Positions 61,405 through 64,000 of a DNA stretch of 64,000 nucleotides are shown here, one piece after another; position 1 is the stretch's first letter; every line of letters starts with the position of its first letter. The stretch is from NCBI RefSeq assembly GCF_030005555.1, contig NZ_JASCQG010000013.1:48337-112336 (forward strand). The letters are read 5' to 3'. Source of the stretch: Empedobacter sedimenti. Lineage in GTDB: Bacteria; Bacteroidota; Bacteroidia; Flavobacteriales; Weeksellaceae. Made by a program: the position numbers and the translations under genes. The notes beneath the pieces were generated by a model. It was not told where the DNA came from. It searched no databases and saw nothing but the letters and a program-made list of their open reading frames with translations.

Positions 61405-61656
61405 TTAAATATTATTTCTCTTAATATTTTCAAATAATTCAGATAATTCTAAATCTAAAGCAAAGGCTATTATAGAAATAGTGACAATATTTGGCTTAAC
61501 AACTCCTTTCTCTATTTTATAGAGGTATTGTCTATCTTTTCCAACCATTAAAGCTAATTCCGTTTGAGTAAGTTTCTTTAATTTTCTGAACTTTTTTATC
61601 TCTTCGCCAATTAGTTTGGGAATAGTTGAGTTAATATTTTTTAAGTCACTTTCCAT
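61405..61656 (-). CDS. XRE-family transcriptional regulator
   Basis: An 83-aa protein with an HTH_3 domain (about 17-72): FRKLKKLTQTELALMVGKDRQYLYKIEKG holds the turn and recognition helix, and PNIVTISIIAFALDLELSELF the rest. It faces the polymerase-like gene tail to tail and is divergent from the exported proteins to its right. ACT(A/G)CATTTT repeats upstream (61681-61690, 61704-61713) could be its operators. Confidence 0.88.
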   Translation of the reverse strand: MESDLKNINSTIPKLIGEEIKKFRKLKKLTQTELALMVGKDRQYLYKIEKGVVKPNIVTISIIAFALDLELSELFENIKRNNI

Positions 61657-61680
61657 TTACACGAAAATGAATCAAAAAAC

Positions 61681-61723
61681 ACTACATTTTGTAACCTTAA
61701 ATTACTGCATTTTAATATATTTG
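61681..61723 (+). promoter_or_regulatory. Repeated element and -7 box between XRE and the exported-protein genes
   Basis: ACTACATTTT and ACTGCATTTT lie 23 bp apart, followed by the exact -7 element TATATTTG (61716-61723) reading toward 61826. This would suit control of the rightward genes by the XRE protein. Confidence 0.45.
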
Positions 61724-61825
61724 TATTTTATTTATCAGGTATAAAAAATATTTAATCCAATTATGGGAAACCGTAATTTATATTAATTAACTAATTATAA
61801 GTTTGCTAATTACAAATTGAAAACT

Positions 61826-62515
61826 ATGAGAAGAGCTTTATTAATTATTTCAATACTTTTTATTATAAGTGTAAATGCTCAGGTTACTCCTTACAGTAAT
61901 CCTTACTCTTATGATGATTTAGATGTAGTTGATAATACAAGATTGATAAAAGGTTTCAATTTAGTTAAAACGAGTGTTGAACAAATTTTCCAATCAATAA
62001 ACAATGATAATAACTTATCAAATCCTGAGAAAAGAATATTAATGGAAAAAATAAATATAGCATTAAACTATTTAAAAACTTCAAGTCATTTAGATTTGTC
62101 AACAGAAAAAGACGTGAATTTTACTTTAAATTATATAAAAAGTTATTATAATCAAGGTATTGAAGAAATTAATAGATTGAGAAAAAATAATACTAAACAA
62201 TCAAATTTTTCTGATTATTTAAATAAAAAATTTAATGTAATTTTTATTGGTATTTATAATATGAAAGGTGAAATCATAAGATCTGAAAAGATAATTAATG
62301 ATTCATATGTTATGCTGACAAATGATATGTTGTATTATAAAAATTCGAAAGGTGATGAAATGTTTAGAGATATTAAAAATGTAAGTTTTACAAATGGATT
62401 GTTTTTAATCGAATCTTCATATGGTGATTTTGTGATTGATGAAAATTTCACATTTGTTAGATTTTATAATAAAGGAGATTTAGATGAGTATTACGAATAT
62501 ACAATTAGTAAGTAG
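61826..62515 (+). CDS. Exported island protein, function unknown
   Basis: About 229 residues with a signal peptide ending in VNAQ. The mature protein has a helical first half (KRILMEKINIALNYLKTSS) and a beta-rich end with GDFVIDENFTFVRFYNKGD. I recognise no domain. The ATG at 61826 gives the signal peptide directly; a TTG three codons earlier is less likely. First of three co-directional genes. Confidence 0.6.
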   Translation: MRRALLIISILFIISVNAQVTPYSNPYSYDDLDVVDNTRLIKGFNLVKTSVEQIFQSINNDNNLSNPEKRILMEKINIALNYLKTSSHLDLSTEKDVNFTLNYIKSYYNQGIEEINRLRKNNTKQSNFSDYLNKKFNVIFIGIYNMKGEIIRSEKIINDSYVMLTNDMLYYKNSKGDEMFRDIKNVSFTNGLFLIESSYGDFVIDENFTFVRFYNKGDLDEYYEYTISK

Positions 62516-62567
62516 TGATACTTTGTACACAAACCATTAATTTAAATAAGTCTAATCTATAAAAAAT

Positions 62568-62948
62568 ATGAAAAAAAAATTATTATCACTATTAACAATA
62601 CTTGCTTGTATGAATCTATCAGCGCAAAATTATGATTGTATGAATTTTAATAAAAATAAAGCTATTGAAATTTATAAAGATTCTTTGTTTAAAAAATATA
62701 GTATTATTAAAAATGATTTCAATTTCACAACAAGAATGTTAAATGATATGCAATTTGAAGTTTATAGACAACATTGTATTGAGGCTTGGGGAAGAAGTAG
62801 ATATGAAGATTTAAAAGAATCTCATAAAAATTTTAATAATTATAAATTAACAAATATTTCTCTTGAAGAATATAAAAGAAATACAATGTATTATGAGGTT
62901 ATAAAGGAAGTTCATAAAAACATTATAAACTACATTAAAAATAATTAA
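62568..62948 (+). CDS. Small exported island protein, function unknown
   Basis: A 126-aa protein with a signal peptide ending in LSAQ (residue 20). The mature 106 residues are helical and contain three cysteines or near-cysteine sites (YDCMNF, RQHCIEAWGRS). No domain recognised. It lies 52 bases after the previous gene and 30 before the next, so the three are probably one unit. Confidence 0.58.
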   Translation: MKKKLLSLLTILACMNLSAQNYDCMNFNKNKAIEIYKDSLFKKYSIIKNDFNFTTRMLNDMQFEVYRQHCIEAWGRSRYEDLKESHKNFNNYKLTNISLEEYKRNTMYYEVIKEVHKNIINYIKNN

Positions 62949-62978
62949 CTTATTAGTATTATTTGTTTAAAATTATTT

Positions 62979-63737
62979 ATGGAAGAGAACTTTTGCCCTG
63001 TAGAAAACAAATATGATAGATTAGCGATTATCTATATTATAAATTTAATGTCTGATGAATTAGATAAAATAGAAAGTGATAATTTAGATAATCTAATTAA
63101 CGATTTAAATTTAATAAAAACAGAATGTGAGGATTTTATGTCAAAAAATGATGTTAAATCATTAACTCAATATTCATCTAAGTTTAACAATTTCACTAAA
63201 GATTACCTTGTAACTGCTATTAATGAAGTACTCTTTAATAATCTACCACTAAGTATTGAAGATAATGAATTTGTAAATGATTTTTTAGTTGATAATGCAT
63301 GTTTTACAAACGGAGAATTCAAGAGAAGGAGTAAAAAAATTAATTTAATAGTTAATCATTTTGTATCACAATCAGATTCTAATGAAGTCAAATTAGATTC
63401 TAATGAAATTAATGAATCAAACCCAATTGCTAAATTTTTAAAAATTGTAACTTTAATTCTTTTTACATCTTTCATTGGAGTGATGTTTAAAGAATGTTAT
63501 AACGGTAAGAAATTATTTGAAAATAATACATCTTCTAATTATGAAGATTTCCCAACAGATTCGGCTGTAGCTATAGTTGATTCCGCAGTTGTTGATTCAA
63601 TGGCGACAGTAGTAGATTCAATTCCTGCATCAAATAATGCTCTGACTGAATATGATTCATCGTTTAATAGATATGATAACTCTGGAATTAATGTTGAATC
63701 AAAAAAGTTGGATATCCTAACGAAATTTCCAGAGTAA
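62979..63737 (+). CDS. Island membrane protein with single C-terminal-half anchor
   Basis: A 252-aa protein. Residues 1-150 are soluble, acidic and helical; a single hydrophobic segment (about 152-172, VTLILFTSFIGVMFKECY) follows, and the last 75 residues contain a Val/Asp/Ser-rich repeat, DSAVAIVDSAVVDSMATVVDS, before a short charged end. No known domain. The stop is 30 bases before the transposase gene. Confidence 0.58.
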   Translation: MEENFCPVENKYDRLAIIYIINLMSDELDKIESDNLDNLINDLNLIKTECEDFMSKNDVKSLTQYSSKFNNFTKDYLVTAINEVLFNNLPLSIEDNEFVNDFLVDNACFTNGEFKRRSKKINLIVNHFVSQSDSNEVKLDSNEINESNPIAKFLKIVTLILFTSFIGVMFKECYNGKKLFENNTSSNYEDFPTDSAVAIVDSAVVDSMATVVDSIPASNNALTEYDSSFNRYDNSGINVESKKLDILTKFPE

Positions 63738-64000
63738 GAAAAGGTATATAATACTTATCTTACAATTATGAAAGGAATAAAAAATCATTACGATGCTTCA
63801 TTTAAATTACGAGCGGTAGAATTGAGTTATGAAAGAAGTAACATTTCAGAATTAGCAAGGGAACTTGGAATAAAAGCCTCCTTATTATACAAATGGCGCA
63901 AAGATTATCAAGAATACGGATCCAATAGTTTTCCAGGAAAAGGTAATTTAAAACTAACGCCTGAACAGGAGCGAATAGTTGAATTAGAAAGAAAGCTTAA
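63738..64000 (+). mobile_element. Left part of an IS3-family insertion sequence
   Basis: Inferred from the OrfA gene. The left inverted repeat should lie between 63738 and 63767, but I cannot place it without the right end. Confidence 0.6.
63768..64000 (+). CDS. IS3-type transposase OrfA, 5' part (cut by window edge)
   Basis: The frame opens at the ATG at 63768 and runs to the window edge (77 residues). FKLRAVELSYERSNISELARELGIKASLLYKWRKDY is the HTH of IS3-family OrfA proteins, and the following ERIVELERKL begins the coiled-coil. OrfB with the DDE domain would lie beyond the window. Confidence 0.9.
   Translation, partial: MKGIKNHYDASFKLRAVELSYERSNISELARELGIKASLLYKWRKDYQEYGSNSFPGKGNLKLTPEQERIVELERKL

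Overview
The window looks like chromosome from a low-GC member of the Bacteroidota, order Flavobacteriales, probably a Weeksellaceae/Empedobacter-like bacterium. The evidence is the TAnnTTTG type -7 promoter elements, T9SS-type C-terminal sorting domains, an exported M36 metallopeptidase with a GEVED-domain partner, the alternative Bacteroidetes GlmU, and lipoproteins of Bacteroidetes type. The genus is inference; no rRNA is present.

Layout. 1-882: 5' part of lysA (minus strand, cut by the window edge). 1.0-5.4 kb: MBL-fold hydrolase, then a sulfur-handling unit (split YeeE/YedE transporter, Crp/Fnr regulator, YeiH-type exporter, rhodanese) whose three promoters share a GTAAC-N4-GTTAC-like palindrome at the same distance from the -7 element. 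5.4-10.9 kb: two T9SS cargo genes. 11-18 kb: amidohydrolase, DUF2975/XRE pair, LrgA/LrgB pair and small conserved genes. 18.3-23.1 kb: copper-handling cluster (HMA-AraC regulator, DUF3347 protein, Cys-rich lipoprotein, multicopper oxidase with a barrel-like C-terminal part) and a second Crp/Fnr regulator. 23.2-29.6 kb: a set of mostly exported proteins (pirin, YceI, isochorismatase-like, amidohydrolase, alginate-export porin, M17 N-domain) carrying a different palindrome, TTGAACTAGTTCAA, upstream of two of its genes. 29.6-36.7 kb: TlpA thioredoxin, DoxD/DoxA fusion, FecCD-type ABC transporter, SDR, MATE, MsrB. 36.7-57.5 kb: largely core metabolism: aroB, GlmU-like, cysteine synthase-like, serine palmitoyltransferase-like, serC-serA-DUF1015, YggS, threonine dehydratase/RidA with a divergent MarR, TonB-type receptor, MutS-like ATPase, menC/menE, TPR proteins and mce.

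57.55 kb to the end: a tRNA with anticodon CAT is followed by a very AT-rich accessory island. It holds a 426-aa protein of unknown function, a tiny excisionase-like HTH, a compact 499-aa protein with all the sequence motifs of a family A/T7-like single-subunit polymerase palm preceded by a foldable 5' region, an XRE regulator, three unrecognised exported or membrane proteins, and the start of an IS3-type transposase. The polymerase-like protein and its surroundings are the best candidate in the window for an undescribed system, either the replication module of an integrated element or a polymerase-based accessory system.

Many listed starts were moved downstream from the longest possible frame to the first ATG that gives a proper signal peptide or conserved N-terminus. 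Terminators are mostly perfect hairpins with a T-tract and define the transcription units well.
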